Shown here piece after piece: positions 28,401 to 34,418 of a stretch of 64,000 bases of DNA. Position numbers and translations under genes: made by a program. The notes beneath the pieces are model-generated. The model did no database searches. It saw nothing but the letters and a program-made list of their open reading frames with translations, and was not told the DNA's origin. Positions within the stretch are counted from its first letter, which is position 1, and the number at the start of each line of letters is the position of its first letter. The stretch is from an uncultured Bacteriovoracaceae bacterium (lineage in GTDB: Bacteria > Bdellovibrionota > Bacteriovoracia > Bacteriovoracales > Bacteriovoracaceae): positions 62,001-126,000 of the forward strand of contig CALHLC010000022.1 of assembly GCA_938034385.1 (NCBI GenBank), written 5' to 3'.

Positions 28401-29828
28401 GCAGATGATGGTAAAAATCCTGTTGCATCTCAAGCCAATGCGGCTATTGAAATTATTCCCGACCATGTATTTGATTGTCCAGATATTATTGGAAAAGTCT
28501 TTTTTGATATTAATCTAGATGGTTATCCAAATGCTGGAGAAAAAGGTGTTCCAGGAGCAAATGTTTATACTCTTAATGGATTAAAGGTAACATCAGATTA
28601 CCATGGACGATTCCATATTGCTTGTCCTTTAATTCCAAACGCAGTGAGGGGAACAAACTTTGCTCTTAAATTAGATGAAGACTCAACTCCATTTGGTTAT
28701 TACGTAACTTCGGAAAATCCAAGAGTTAAGAGATTAACGAGAGCAAAAGTCATTGAATACAATTTTGGAATTGGAAAGTATCAGACACTTGAAGTTATTT
28801 TAAAAGATATAAACTTTAAAGATTGTTCAGAAACCCCAACTCAAGCAACTATCGATTATATAGATGAACTGCTTAGAATGCTGAAAGATAAGAGGTCAAA
28901 TGTGAAGATCACTTATAAATCTGAATATGCTGATAAGAAGATGGTAGGCATGAGAGTTTCAAACTTTGTGACTGAGCTTCAATCTAGATGGAATGGAATT
29001 GGTAGAGAGTATGAGCTAGCAATTGATTCTAGGTCTGAGGTTAAAAAAGATGGTAAGAGTTGTAAGAAGTCTAGAGAGATTGCGGCGGCTAAAGACCCGT
29101 GTCAAAAATACTATGTCTTCCCAAAAAGTAATTTAAAGACTATTTGGTTTGAACATGATCAAGTTAATGAGTCTGAAAACTTTTATAATACAATTAATGA
29201 ACTCTCATCTTTAATTGATGATCATAAAGATAAAATTTCAAAAGTTGTTGTTACAGGTCATACTTCAACAGTTGGATCTAGTCCTTACAATAAAGAACTT
29301 TCTTGGAATAGAGCTCATAAAGTAACGAATGCTCTTTTAGAAAACACTGAACTTGATAGAAGTAAATTTGTTCGAAGAGGAGCAGGTGAAAAAGAAGTAC
29401 TTGTCCCTGAGAGAACAGATGAACATAGGGCTCTAAACCGAAGAACAGAAGTTTATGTAGAGCTTGATCAACATGTTCCTGAACAATGTAGAGAAATAGA
29501 TCCTAAGAGTTTTATTATCTACTTTGATACAGATAAGTTTGATCTTGATGATGGTGACTTAAAAATTATTGGGCGAGCAATACGAGAGTATCAAAAAGGA
29601 AGTAATAGAGTTATCTTAAGATCTTATGCTGATACTAGAAATAATAAGGAATATAATAAGAATCTTGCTCAAAGAAGACTTGAGAGCGTTGAAGATAGAC
29701 TTGTTCATAGACTCAAGGGAATCAATATCAAAAAAGCAGAGGCCTATGGGGAAGAGGATCTTCCAATTGAGACATCTGATGAGATGAAAGAGAATCGAAA
29801 TAGAATTGTAAAAATAATTGTCTACTAA
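19473..29828 (+). CDS. giant DUF11-repeat surface protein with two OmpA domains
   Basis: 3451 codons, AAGGA before ATG, signal peptide ending near SYA-DLS (residue 29). After an N-terminal region of about 900 residues comes a DUF11 domain (from about 929), then ten tandem beta domains of about 179 residues (1067-2869), each ending in an acidic, calcium-site-like segment with DLSDDPxDNPGxDEDDPTP, another DUF11 domain (2871), an SdrD-B-like domain (about 3005: IIGKVFFDINLDGYPNAG) and two OmpA-like domains (about 3212-3340 and 3346-3451). The second OmpA domain keeps Asp (YADT) and Arg (NRNRIV) used to bind peptidoglycan; the first has Ser in place of the Asp (GHTSTVG). I infer an outer-membrane or periplasm-anchored adhesin. 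Confidence 0.75.
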   Translation: MNYIKVKQVFKNTFFLFGLMFFSFNSYADLSVVATVEDGTGPFSGDNNPGNDDGNANGIVRTNDVLNFCFEVAVNNSAETNVLIEVTTTPGTEFSLPPYCRTSGVTPLSSVTGDYTTGETAVCNVGNLANGTINLFCLPAKVHYTEDQGNTVGYTSSQISSDAWPVQSYGSANFTVSAAPMLDIDKQKASYRVYRRLGPAGEPGVVLVYPMVVKMVDGGKGQEVITSDLTITDNLGNVSPNARLWQGWAGAPPSACIPNRLSNSGFEYLNNPYAYINIANGGPGGPGGSSNIPNRSVANSGTFLTCSDSGPGSVANIVITGSDLTPIHRAIQNSSGSALPSDEIHLVSMLLRVWVPIQDVTDAGGSLVTSNTYDMTATTDSGAPNVDPDIANNTRNVTLNSGSGSCQLYYRQNAYTASPLLPGSASSRDGNGLISPGNKWKSMTRIVNTSLDPTNTLRNARVCATWDNTKHLLSQGVTGNYAEVRSIGTGNTPIVLGTIEYGNGSSGPGTQCDDASSPGGWHTNPSFVPGGVAGVTKVRVTQDLPAPAAGSTSHTYVDLHVFHEYKLPQPAFGTVFADYGMCSSDDFAPNERLSTYNENIPNGTLGDRATFTAVTVRVNKSEVSNITSELAGEDLDFELAWSATFPATPANPTTYTEIEDTLPEWYTYISGSANITPSSVTYNPDGTTTLKWVFPAAVINQVQTPITYSVNVVNSTPNNTDAINNVVISSPDDGSPLALRSDEWTVKVLNPALFAVNKSVIPQIIEKPGNVTWRLSYTNLANNPINGATMIDILPDTSTPIAPASSYNGVINFVSVSGANGETFEYSADPQTAISNNPDDPSNGPLGSTNWCANIGDPLPCPQVASDVTAIRITRSSTIPGLGGPYYIDVVEEVVNFEGLDTYTNEFCLGSDDLAITICANPVQAKVGLADLEIDKQITKFPAVVGDTVIYRLTVTNQGPDAATGVQVTDNLPIGLTYVTSAGVGNYDASTGIWDIGSVSPTAGSNVVSIDITAIANTGGTFQNFAEISNSNMLDPDSNTEDGYGVDEDGDGNPMDDDETEISFTMYPDVSLEKAGSPITSNPDGSFSITYTLTSTNIGASSLYDHMITDDLATEYGTYTASGTLTPGQYNVSTVTATIAADNAIAGDTLVAANTNYNGDTDQNLLLLSPTQFSRLGALDEVQVLFTVNFVPPAGKTSYLNQANATGDDEEDGAPGGAGNQYSDLSDDPSDNGGTDEDDPTPSEIPVQPEVGIGKSVATPIIDNGDGTFTANFTLNVENSGNVPLYDVQIEDNLTSTFGSFNSGTLSVGEYQIATAPAITTISAGSNLTLNAGYNGDSDINMLTLTSGDTLAVNGTASIIFGIKFIPDFNNAAITYENQATIKGDSTEDGTTTGEAVDDSHDGGDPDPEDDGPGNNSDPTPVPIVKDPEIGIAKAVSNVVNNGDGTWSATYNFVVENSGNIALHDINLVDDLAARFGTFESVNSNIDAAGEYGLTGTPIITTNSANPLTPSTGFNGSSDKKVFDLTAGGFMMAGETVEVEFVVLFYPDTSVTSYQNTATISGDETSDGNPDGDATDDSHDGTDPDPDSDGPGDNSDPTIFNISINPAVDLEKSASVVTDNNDGTYSVTYTLKAQNTGDTTLFDVQITDDISAGFGTYSTGAPSGAGEYTITPLNSGSLTFTTDAAITGDSLTIDSSYTGTGANTTLLTLTSGDSFGVGDIIEIPIVITFTPKSGLTYENQAEIEGDSSENGSTDGDVSDLSDDPVDNPGSDEDDPTPITVPITSEIDLKKTASWTVPVGDGTYNTTFTLVAKNTGSVTLYDVQISDDVSAGLGTYVSGVPSAPGEFTVVPLTTGSMFFSNDANPTGNSLTLDTSFNGNTNTDLLVLSSGDSLGVNDEVTIQFIVRFFPDKSVSGPSYENQALAEGDEDEDGTTDGDANDLSDDPTDNPGTDEDDPTPIYTPSAPDVGLLKTVSPVTDNGDGTFTATYTVSATNLGNVPLYDTQITDTITTAFGTYVAATPTNAGEYTITPLVAGDLAFNPNATPAVNTLTLDTTFNGTPAANTLLTLTSGDSLGVGDTVDINIVITWIPDLDPATAPTYENQAIVEGDEVEDGTTDGDVDDLSDDPADNPGVDEDDSTPVATPITPELDVEKSVVSSIDNGNGTWTVTFSIETENTGNVTLYDNQITDDLTTGFGTYTAAAPTAPGEYSITPLNAGSLSFVTDAAPTGNSITINPAYNGSTDKNLLTLTSGDSLSVGDKIGITLVMTFYPDLTSTLTRENQALAEGDTFENGTTDGDAEDLSDDPVDNPGADEDDPTEVPITLSSGIKTTKSASTVADNGDGTYTVTFDIAVENTGNIPLYDFQITDDIATGFGSYQTTLNNVGQYTIKPLVQSDLVFTTDAIPTGNTLTIDTGFTGAGGNVEMIDLTAGDSLGVGDIVNIPVEVTYRPDWNNQTSWENQAVAEGDHVENGTTDGDTEDDSDDPADNPTTDEDDPTPAPPPINSSISTTKSVGPVVDNGDGTFSTVFTIEVENTGNIPLYDFQILDDMTTGFGTYVNTTPNSLGTYTIVPLTQSDLFWVTDAPVVGNSLTVNTTFTGSSPNHNMITLTPGDSLGVGDKIQIPIAVTIYPDKNNPALTSENQADAQGDHSENGTTDGDAEDLSDDPADNPGTDEDDPTPVEYPVGGQVGTTKQVSAGPTHLGQGIFEVEFTIKAKNTGNVPLYDFQMTDDLTVGFGTFSATTPTAPGQYTVVPLTSSNFVFTDNPVPTANTLTVNTSFNGDSDKKFLVLTSGDSIGVDDEIEVKFKIHVFPDPNSTTLTNDNSVLTEGDIIEDGTTDGDVTDISDDPTDPTNVDTDGDSDADDPAHVDFPLFSDLQLTKKVNRTQVAVGEAVIWTIELANNGTILTPVVNVVDNLPLGFSYIPNSSLVQGMSLEPSVNGLDLTWTLNPVLPQTKVIITFATRITPSAAIGTSVNLVGADDGKNPVASQANAAIEIIPDHVFDCPDIIGKVFFDINLDGYPNAGEKGVPGANVYTLNGLKVTSDYHGRFHIACPLIPNAVRGTNFALKLDEDSTPFGYYVTSENPRVKRLTRAKVIEYNFGIGKYQTLEVILKDINFKDCSETPTQATIDYIDELLRMLKDKRSNVKITYKSEYADKKMVGMRVSNFVTELQSRWNGIGREYELAIDSRSEVKKDGKSCKKSREIAAAKDPCQKYYVFPKSNLKTIWFEHDQVNESENFYNTINELSSLIDDHKDKISKVVVTGHTSTVGSSPYNKELSWNRAHKVTNALLENTELDRSKFVRRGAGEKEVLVPERTDEHRALNRRTEVYVELDQHVPEQCREIDPKSFIIYFDTDKFDLDDGDLKIIGRAIREYQKGSNRVILRSYADTRNNKEYNKNLAQRRLESVEDRLVHRLKGINIKKAEAYGEEDLPIETSDEMKENRNRIVKIIVY
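22672..28080 (+). repeat. ten tandem repeats of about 540 bases within the giant surface-protein gene
   Basis: Units begin near 22672, 23220, 23757, 24292, 24823, 25365, 25911, 26448, 26985 and 27528 (periods 531-548). Each encodes a block starting like VGIGKSV or ISTTKSV, then DNGDGTF, ENTGNxPLYD, DDxTxGFGTY, LTSGDSLGVGD and a closing ENQAxxEGD plus acidic linker. The copies are diverged at DNA level but share short identical runs, enough for occasional recombination between units. Confidence 0.85.
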
Positions 29829-29833
29829 ATTTG

Positions 29834-29880
29834 ATAGCAATTAGCTGAAACTAAAGAAGTTCAGTTAATTGCTATTTTTT
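29834..29880 (+). terminator. Rho-independent terminator after the giant surface-protein gene
   Basis: Arms TAGCAATTAGCTGAA (29835-29849) and TTCAGTTAATTGCTA (29860-29874) pair over 15 bases (one G-T pair), with a 10-base loop, followed by TTTTTT (29875-29880). It starts six bases after the stop codon. Confidence 0.9.
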
Positions 29881-29904
29881 ATAAAATTTGATGTGATAAG
29901 TATT

Positions 29905-30345
29905 ATGAAAAAAATCTATATTTTAGTCTTTATTTCCTTATCTAGCTTTTGTGGTACCTGCCCAAGCTTGAAAGGAGAGTTGAGTAATTGCCAATTATCT
30001 AATAATGCTAATTTTATGATAAAGATGATTTGGAATAGATTTAGTATTGAAGCTCAAAAGATTACAGAAACTCGTAACTCTCATGGAAAAATTATTGCTT
30101 ATTCTAATCAAACAGATCACTTCAAGGTTAACCAAGGTTTAAAAGTGAACACTGATATTGGAGAGCTTGCTTTAGCCCCAATCAAATGTAATTCGGGCTA
30201 TGTTCAGACAAAAACAAGCTCAACTGTTAAACCTTTATCATTTGAAGTTCAGGCAGAGATTAGTATCTCTGCTACTGTTAACCAATATAACTTTTATATC
30301 AGAAATAGCTATGCTGATTTTCAAGTCTATTGTCAGCGAAAATAA
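29905..30345 (+). CDS. small exported protein of unknown function
   Basis: 146 codons from ATG 29905; a longer frame would begin inside the terminator, so it is rejected. Signal peptide MKKIYILVFISLSSFC is followed by Cys-containing mature sequence (CGTCPSLKGELSNCQLS). The remainder is Thr/Ser/Asn-rich beta strands with a closing FQVYCQRK. Cysteine pairs suggest disulphides; no family recognised. Ribosome-binding site is weak (GATAAG). It lies alone between a terminator and the MFS gene. Confidence 0.55.
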   Translation: MKKIYILVFISLSSFCGTCPSLKGELSNCQLSNNANFMIKMIWNRFSIEAQKITETRNSHGKIIAYSNQTDHFKVNQGLKVNTDIGELALAPIKCNSGYVQTKTSSTVKPLSFEVQAEISISATVNQYNFYIRNSYADFQVYCQRK

Positions 30346-30407
30346 TTTATTTAATTCATACCAACTTCTATCTTACTTGTTATCATAAGAAGCCTTAGGA
30401 GTAGTCA

Positions 30408-31601
30408 TTGATAAAGAACAAAGAAAATATATATGTCTTTATTTTAGCACTTATTCAGTTTTGTCATATTTTGGACTTTGTTATCATGATGCCTTTAGGC
30501 CCATTATTAATGAGAGAGTTTGGAATTAGTGCTACTGAATTTAGTGTTTTGATTTCAAGTTATAGCTTTAGTGCAGCTCCAGCTGCATTACTTTCGGGAA
30601 TATTTATAGATCTTTTTGATAGAAAGAAATATGTCTCTATCAGTTTACTCTTATTTATCATAACAACCTTTTTATGTTCAGTAATGACTTCGTTTAATGG
30701 TCTATTACTCATGAGAATTTGTGCAGGAGCTTGTGGAGGAGTTTTAACAGCGACTATTCTGGCGATGTTAACTGACCTTGTCTCTATTGAAAGAAGAGGG
30801 CAGGCAACAAGCACCGTTTTTGCAGCGTTTTCTTTGGCTTCAATTCTAGGAATACCCTTAGGGTTGTTGATAGCTGATAGGTTTTCTTATAAATGGACTT
30901 TTGTTTTTATTTCAATTATCGCATGCTTTACCTTTGTTTTAATACAGAAATTCATTCCTAGTCTTAAGGATCACTTGAATGGAGAGAGTAAAAATATTTT
31001 TAAAAATTATAAAAGAGTATGCCTGACTAAAAAGTATTGGCCGGCGTTTTTTCTTCCAACGACTGCTTCCTTTTCTGCTTACTTAATAATCCCATTTATA
31101 AGTACCTATTTAGGATTAAACCTAGGATGTTCAGAGACGGACTTAGGAACAATTTTTTTTGTAGCGGGATTTTTTACTGTTGTTAGTATGAAAGTAGTAG
31201 GAAAGTTATGTGACATATATGGAAGCAAAATTGTCTATTATTTCGTGGCCTGTATCTCTTTTATTCCCGTGTATATCTATACTAACTTAACGACAAAAAA
31301 TTTAATTCTCATTGTTTTGATATCTTCATTTTTTCAAATGTTTGTTGCTGGCAGATTTATTCCTTGCATGACTATTGCTACAAAGGTTCCAACTCAAAAT
31401 GATAGGGGAGCTTTTATGAGTATCATGCATGCATTAAGGTCATTCTTTAGTGGTCTTGCTGCTCTAGTTGCTGGATTTATCATTTCTACAAGTGAGATAA
31501 CAGGTCAATTAGAAGGATTTCATTATACTGGCTATATTAGTATCTTTTTTACCATCGTATCTTTTTATATAATGAAAAAAACATCAGACTTATTGGCTTG
31601 A
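30408..31601 (+). CDS. MFS drug/solute transporter, DHA1-like
   Basis: 397 codons from TTG 30408, preceded by AGGAG at about 30396-30400. Twelve hydrophobic helices are predicted. The signature between helices 2 and 3 is DLFDRKKY (major facilitator motif GxxxDRxxRR-like), and the N-terminal block FVIMMPLGPLLMREFGISATEF is typical of the DHA1 efflux branch (AraJ/PbuE-like). It probably exports a small molecule across the inner membrane using the proton gradient. Its end overlaps the convergent lipoprotein gene by 12 bases. Substrate cannot be told. Confidence 0.85.
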   Translation: MIKNKENIYVFILALIQFCHILDFVIMMPLGPLLMREFGISATEFSVLISSYSFSAAPAALLSGIFIDLFDRKKYVSISLLLFIITTFLCSVMTSFNGLLLMRICAGACGGVLTATILAMLTDLVSIERRGQATSTVFAAFSLASILGIPLGLLIADRFSYKWTFVFISIIACFTFVLIQKFIPSLKDHLNGESKNIFKNYKRVCLTKKYWPAFFLPTTASFSAYLIIPFISTYLGLNLGCSETDLGTIFFVAGFFTVVSMKVVGKLCDIYGSKIVYYFVACISFIPVYIYTNLTTKNLILIVLISSFFQMFVAGRFIPCMTIATKVPTQNDRGAFMSIMHALRSFFSGLAALVAGFIISTSEITGQLEGFHYTGYISIFFTIVSFYIMKKTSDLLA

Positions 31602-32501
31602 TGGCTTTATAAACTCTTTAATCTTTTTGTAAGATTCGAAATCCCAATTTGAAGGTTTTTTTCTAGACTTACTTTGCACAAAGTCATCTAGGTAGTGAGA
31701 GTTCATTGGTCTACCACACATTCCTACTGCAAAACCTAGAGGTCTTCTTTTGACGGGCTTAAAATTAAAAATAAAATCATATCTTTTTTCAAACTCATCT
31801 ATAATAGAAATAGAGTTGACGAAACATTGTTTAACTATTTTTTGAGAGTTCAATACTTTTAAGTACCTCAAGGCCCAAACAGCTCTTTTTATATCTTTAA
31901 TAAAGTAAAATTTCTCTTTGTCACTATCCTCAGTTTGCTCAATAAGATCATAAAATGATTGATAATTAAAACTTGGAGCAAGTTTAAGAAGTTTCCAGAA
32001 ACTATAAAGATATAAATGCTTATATGTTGTACAAGTATTAGCATGAATATTTTTAAAATTAGTTATAAATCTTTTTTGATCGATTAATTTTAATATTTCT
32101 TGTGAATATTTCTTATTATCAATCTTTTCATGAAAACTTTGAGGTAGAATTTGATGAGGTAGGATGTCATTGGTTATTTGACCATGATTATTAAAATTAA
32201 ATACTTCATCCTTTATTACACCTTTAAGTACTTCTTGGCTTCCCTGGACTAGTTTATCAAATGCTTTCGAAAAATATTGTCTAAACTCCATCTGATCAGG
32301 CATACCTCTTACAGTATATTGTTCAATTTCATGGAGTTTTATAATTTTTTCATCAATGCTTAATTCTAAATCAGATAAGTAGTTGTCTTGAAAGTATTGA
32401 AACCTGGAGTTAGATTTATCAATATTGGTATTATTTTGAGGAACTCTAAAACTTGAAGTATTAGAACAAGAAAGTATTAAAAGCAAAACTATATACTTCA
32501 T
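31590..32501 (-). CDS. lipoprotein of unknown function
   Basis: 303 codons. Short signal peptide with lipobox LILSC (Cys12) followed by NTSS, with no Asp at position +2. The mature part is mostly helical and charged, with a pair of Cys-containing segments (HANTCTTYKHLYLYSF, VGMCGRPMN) and a conserved-looking LGFAVGMCGRP block. No family assigned. It follows the thioesterase gene with a 2-base gap, so it belongs to the lexA-thioesterase-lipoprotein operon. Confidence 0.6.
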   Translation of the reverse strand: MKYIVLLLILSCSNTSSFRVPQNNTNIDKSNSRFQYFQDNYLSDLELSIDEKIIKLHEIEQYTVRGMPDQMEFRQYFSKAFDKLVQGSQEVLKGVIKDEVFNFNNHGQITNDILPHQILPQSFHEKIDNKKYSQEILKLIDQKRFITNFKNIHANTCTTYKHLYLYSFWKLLKLAPSFNYQSFYDLIEQTEDSDKEKFYFIKDIKRAVWALRYLKVLNSQKIVKQCFVNSISIIDEFEKRYDFIFNFKPVKRRPLGFAVGMCGRPMNSHYLDDFVQSKSRKKPSNWDFESYKKIKEFIKPSSQ

Positions 32502-32503
32502 AA

Positions 32504-32899
32504 CTATTTTTCTAAATACTTAGAAAGCTCCTCTCTTTCAATACCTTCAATTCTAACTGATTTTTGTATTTGATAATTAAAGTGAATCATTGCAGCCTTT
32601 CCCTTTGCAACTTTATTACCTTTTTGAAAAACAATATGTTCTACTGAAATGGAAGAATTTCCAATATTTGATATATAAGTTTCTACTTTGACATCTTCTC
32701 CGTAATGAATTTGTGCAAGAAAATCTATCTCAGATCGTGCGATAATAAGTCGCCACTTTTTTGGATCTAAATCAGGAGTAAAAATTTTAAATAAAGGCTC
32801 TCTGGCTAGTTCGAACCACTGTAATAAAATTGTATTATTAATATGGCCTAAAGCATCTGTTTCGCAAAAACGAGGGGTGATTGTTAATTCTAATCTCAC
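32504..32899 (-). CDS. 4-hydroxybenzoyl-CoA thioesterase-like (YbgC-type) hotdog protein
   Basis: 131 codons. The motif TPRFCETDALGHINNTILLQWFE contains the acidic residue Asp15 and the helix of the hotdog thioesterases, followed by IDFLAQIHYGEDVKVETYI and an edge strand SISVEHIVFQKGNKVAKGKA. Length and pattern match YbgC/FadM-like acyl-CoA thioesterases of the cytoplasm. Ten bases downstream of lexA in the same direction. Substrate unknown. Confidence 0.8.
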   Translation of the reverse strand: MRLELTITPRFCETDALGHINNTILLQWFELAREPLFKIFTPDLDPKKWRLIIARSEIDFLAQIHYGEDVKVETYISNIGNSSISVEHIVFQKGNKVAKGKAAMIHFNYQIQKSVRIEGIEREELSKYLEK

Positions 32900-32908
32900 C
32901 CCTTCATT

Positions 32909-33520
32909 TTAGTACTTTCTAAGTAAAGCAACAAGAACTCCTTTAATAGAGAAGTCTTGTCCCTTATTGACTTTAATAGGTTGGTAGGCAGAGTTTGCAG
33001 GGTGTAATTCGTAATGATTACTTTTCTTATAAAAAGTTTTAATGGTCGCGCCACCATCTATCATGGCAACAACTGTATCTCCATTTTTTGCACTTACTTG
33101 TGACTTTATAATAACGTGGTCACCGTTAAATATTCCTTGATCAATCATTGAATCTCCTTGAACTCTCAAAGCAAAACAATTATTTTTCAAGGCCATTGCA
33201 GGGATCATTGATTGAGCCACAGAGATAAATTCACTATGTGTGTCAGCAATCTCTAAAGGACTACCAGCAGCAACTGATCCTAAAATAGGAATAAGTTCAT
33301 TTTGTTCAGCTTGTTCAACTAATTCTAAACTTCTTGTGGAATTATTATTAGTTTTAATCATTCCAGCTTTTTTTAGATAATTTACATAATCCACCACACT
33401 TCCAAGAGACTTAAGGTTAAAGTGATCCTTAATCTCTTGAAAAGTAGGGGACATTCCATTTTCGTTTATAAAGCTATTAATAAACTCTAGGACTTTTTTC
33501 TGTTTAGGCGTTAGACTCAC
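32909..33520 (-). CDS. lexA: LexA repressor
   Basis: 203 codons from GTG 33520. N-terminal winged-helix DNA-binding domain (1-65: SPTFQEIKDHF with SLGSVVDYVNYL recognition region), cleavage site Ala85-Gly86 in SVAAGSP, catalytic Ser124 (GDSMID) and Lys161 (GATIKTF); the 37-residue spacing equals that of E. coli Ser119-Lys156. It represses SOS genes until RecA* triggers self-cleavage. The start lies inside the end of a 59-codon gene (overlap 17 bases), and a nested dyad upstream probably acts as autoregulatory operator. Followed by the thioesterase gene. Confidence 0.95.
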   Translation of the reverse strand: MSLTPKQKKVLEFINSFINENGMSPTFQEIKDHFNLKSLGSVVDYVNYLKKAGMIKTNNNSTRSLELVEQAEQNELIPILGSVAAGSPLEIADTHSEFISVAQSMIPAMALKNNCFALRVQGDSMIDQGIFNGDHVIIKSQVSAKNGDTVVAMIDGGATIKTFYKKSNHYELHPANSAYQPIKVNKGQDFSIKGVLVALLRKY

Positions 33521-33683
33521 AATATTTTTCCTCGAAATCGATTAAATCTAAAAAATTCGTAAAACACTCATCTATGGCTATGCCCATAATAAATTCGAAT
33601 TCTTTTTTACTTGGGCAGTAATAGTGCTCCCCGGATGTTTGCTGATACATTCTTTCAGCCATTTGAAACGCTTGTCTAGTCAT
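33504..33683 (-). CDS. 59-residue protein encoded directly upstream of and overlapping lexA
   Basis: Read on the minus strand from ATG 33683, which is preceded by AAGGAG. It encodes 59 residues with Cys at 23, 40 and 55 and many aromatic and acidic residues; the tail is DFEEKYCESNA. No membrane helix or signal. The frame overlaps the lexA GTG by 17 bases, so lexA is probably translated by coupling to it. The combination of ideal ribosome-binding site, overlap and ordinary composition supports a real gene. I do not recognise the family; it would be coexpressed with LexA and so be SOS-controlled if LexA autoregulates. Confidence 0.6.
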   Translation of the reverse strand: MTRQAFQMAERMYQQTSGEHYYCPSKKEFEFIMGIAIDECFTNFLDLIDFEEKYCESNA

Positions 33684-33692
33684 GTGCTCTCC

Positions 33693-33739
33693 TTACGGTT
33701 TTTTTACGTAGGATTAGTTTCTACGTATTTCATCCGTAA
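33693..33739. promoter_or_regulatory. nested inverted repeat, probable lexA operon operator
   Basis: TTACGG (33693-33698), TACGTA (33705-33710), TACGTA (33722-33727) and CCGTAA (33734-33739) are arranged symmetrically about 33716, with spacers of 6, 11 and 6 bases. The element starts 10 bases upstream of the 59-codon gene, at the position expected for an operator overlapping promoter and leader. It does not match the classical E. coli or Gram-positive SOS boxes as I know them. Confidence 0.5.
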
Positions 33740-33856
33740 ATCAACCGAGTACTTTAATTTTTCTCTTATGACATTTATTTAGACTTCAAACTATTAAATT
33801 TTATTTAAATGAGAACTTTTTGCCACTGTGACGCGTAGTGTATGTGAAGGTTATCC

Positions 33857-33886
33857 AAATTCGAGATCATAATACGATCTGAATTT
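33857..33886 (+). promoter_or_regulatory. leader hairpin or operator before the Spy-like gene
   Basis: AAATTC-G-AGATC and GATCT-GAATTT form 11 paired bases with a single bulged G and a 7-base loop. It ends about 10 bases before the AAAGGAG of the gene at 33908. Either an mRNA stem near the ribosome-binding site or a dyad for a dimeric regulator. Confidence 0.35.
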
Positions 33887-33907
33887 ACTATTCTTAAAGG
33901 AGAGAAT

Positions 33908-34357
33908 ATGAAAACAATTTTATTAACATTACTTTTTGCTATTTCTTCACTAACTATTGCCTCTGGCGGTGGAAAGCATGGAAAAAGAAAAATGCATAAA
34001 AAGATGCGAAAACACAAAAAACAAAAGCTTGGCAAGATGAAAGAAAGGCTTGGTTTAAGTGAGGACCAGACAGCTAAGATTAAATCAATTAGAGAGTCTC
34101 ATAGAACTCAAATGAAATCTTTAAGAGAGCAAAAACGAGCAGCTAAGAAACAATTTAAAGAGGCAATGAAAAGCTCTAATCAAAACCCAGAACAACTTAG
34201 AAGTTTATTTAATGTTGTTCAAAATAAAAAATCTCAATTAGCTAACGCAAGGTTTGAGAAAAGATTAGCAGTTAGATCTATCTTAACTCCAGACCAACTT
34301 GCTAAACGTAAAAACTTTGACTTTGATGAAAAAGATGAGTCTGAAGAACAAGAATAA
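33908..34357 (+). CDS. Spy/CpxP-like periplasmic chaperone
   Basis: 149 codons, AAAGGAG before ATG, signal peptide (LLFAISSLTIASG). A His/Lys-rich basic stretch (KHGKRKMHKKMRKHKKQK, about 25-42) precedes helices with the LTxxQ-type motifs: LGLSEDQTAKIKSIRESH and ILTPDQLAKRKNF. The fold is that of Spy/CpxP, small helical proteins that protect envelope proteins under stress. The first motif reads LSEDQ, the second LTPDQ. The basic N-terminus could bind metal (His, Met) or anionic polymers. Transcribed towards fadH with a 47-base gap. Confidence 0.7.
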   Translation: MKTILLTLLFAISSLTIASGGGKHGKRKMHKKMRKHKKQKLGKMKERLGLSEDQTAKIKSIRESHRTQMKSLREQKRAAKKQFKEAMKSSNQNPEQLRSLFNVVQNKKSQLANARFEKRLAVRSILTPDQLAKRKNFDFDEKDESEEQE

Positions 34358-34387
34358 TTTAGTAATTATTTAATAGATCATAAAAAA

Positions 34388-34418
34388 GGGTATAGACTTA
34401 TAAAATGAGTCTATACCC
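34388..34418 (+). promoter_or_regulatory. 11-base-pair hairpin with the fadH-like start codon in its loop
   Basis: GGGTATAGACT (34388-34398) and AGTCTATACCC (34408-34418) are perfectly complementary. The 9-base loop TATAAAATG ends in the ATG (34405-34407) of the reductase gene. On the minus strand the same element is followed by six T residues, giving the form of a Rho-independent terminator for antisense transcripts. Confidence 0.55.

Noticed and set aside
29869-29904. Earlier start for the small exported protein
   Set aside because: It would lie inside the terminator stem and precede the signal peptide.
33693-33739. Classical SOS box (CTGT-N8-ACAG, GAAC-type, or TTAC-N3-GTAA)
   Set aside because: None of these is found in the element; only the four-part dyad is.
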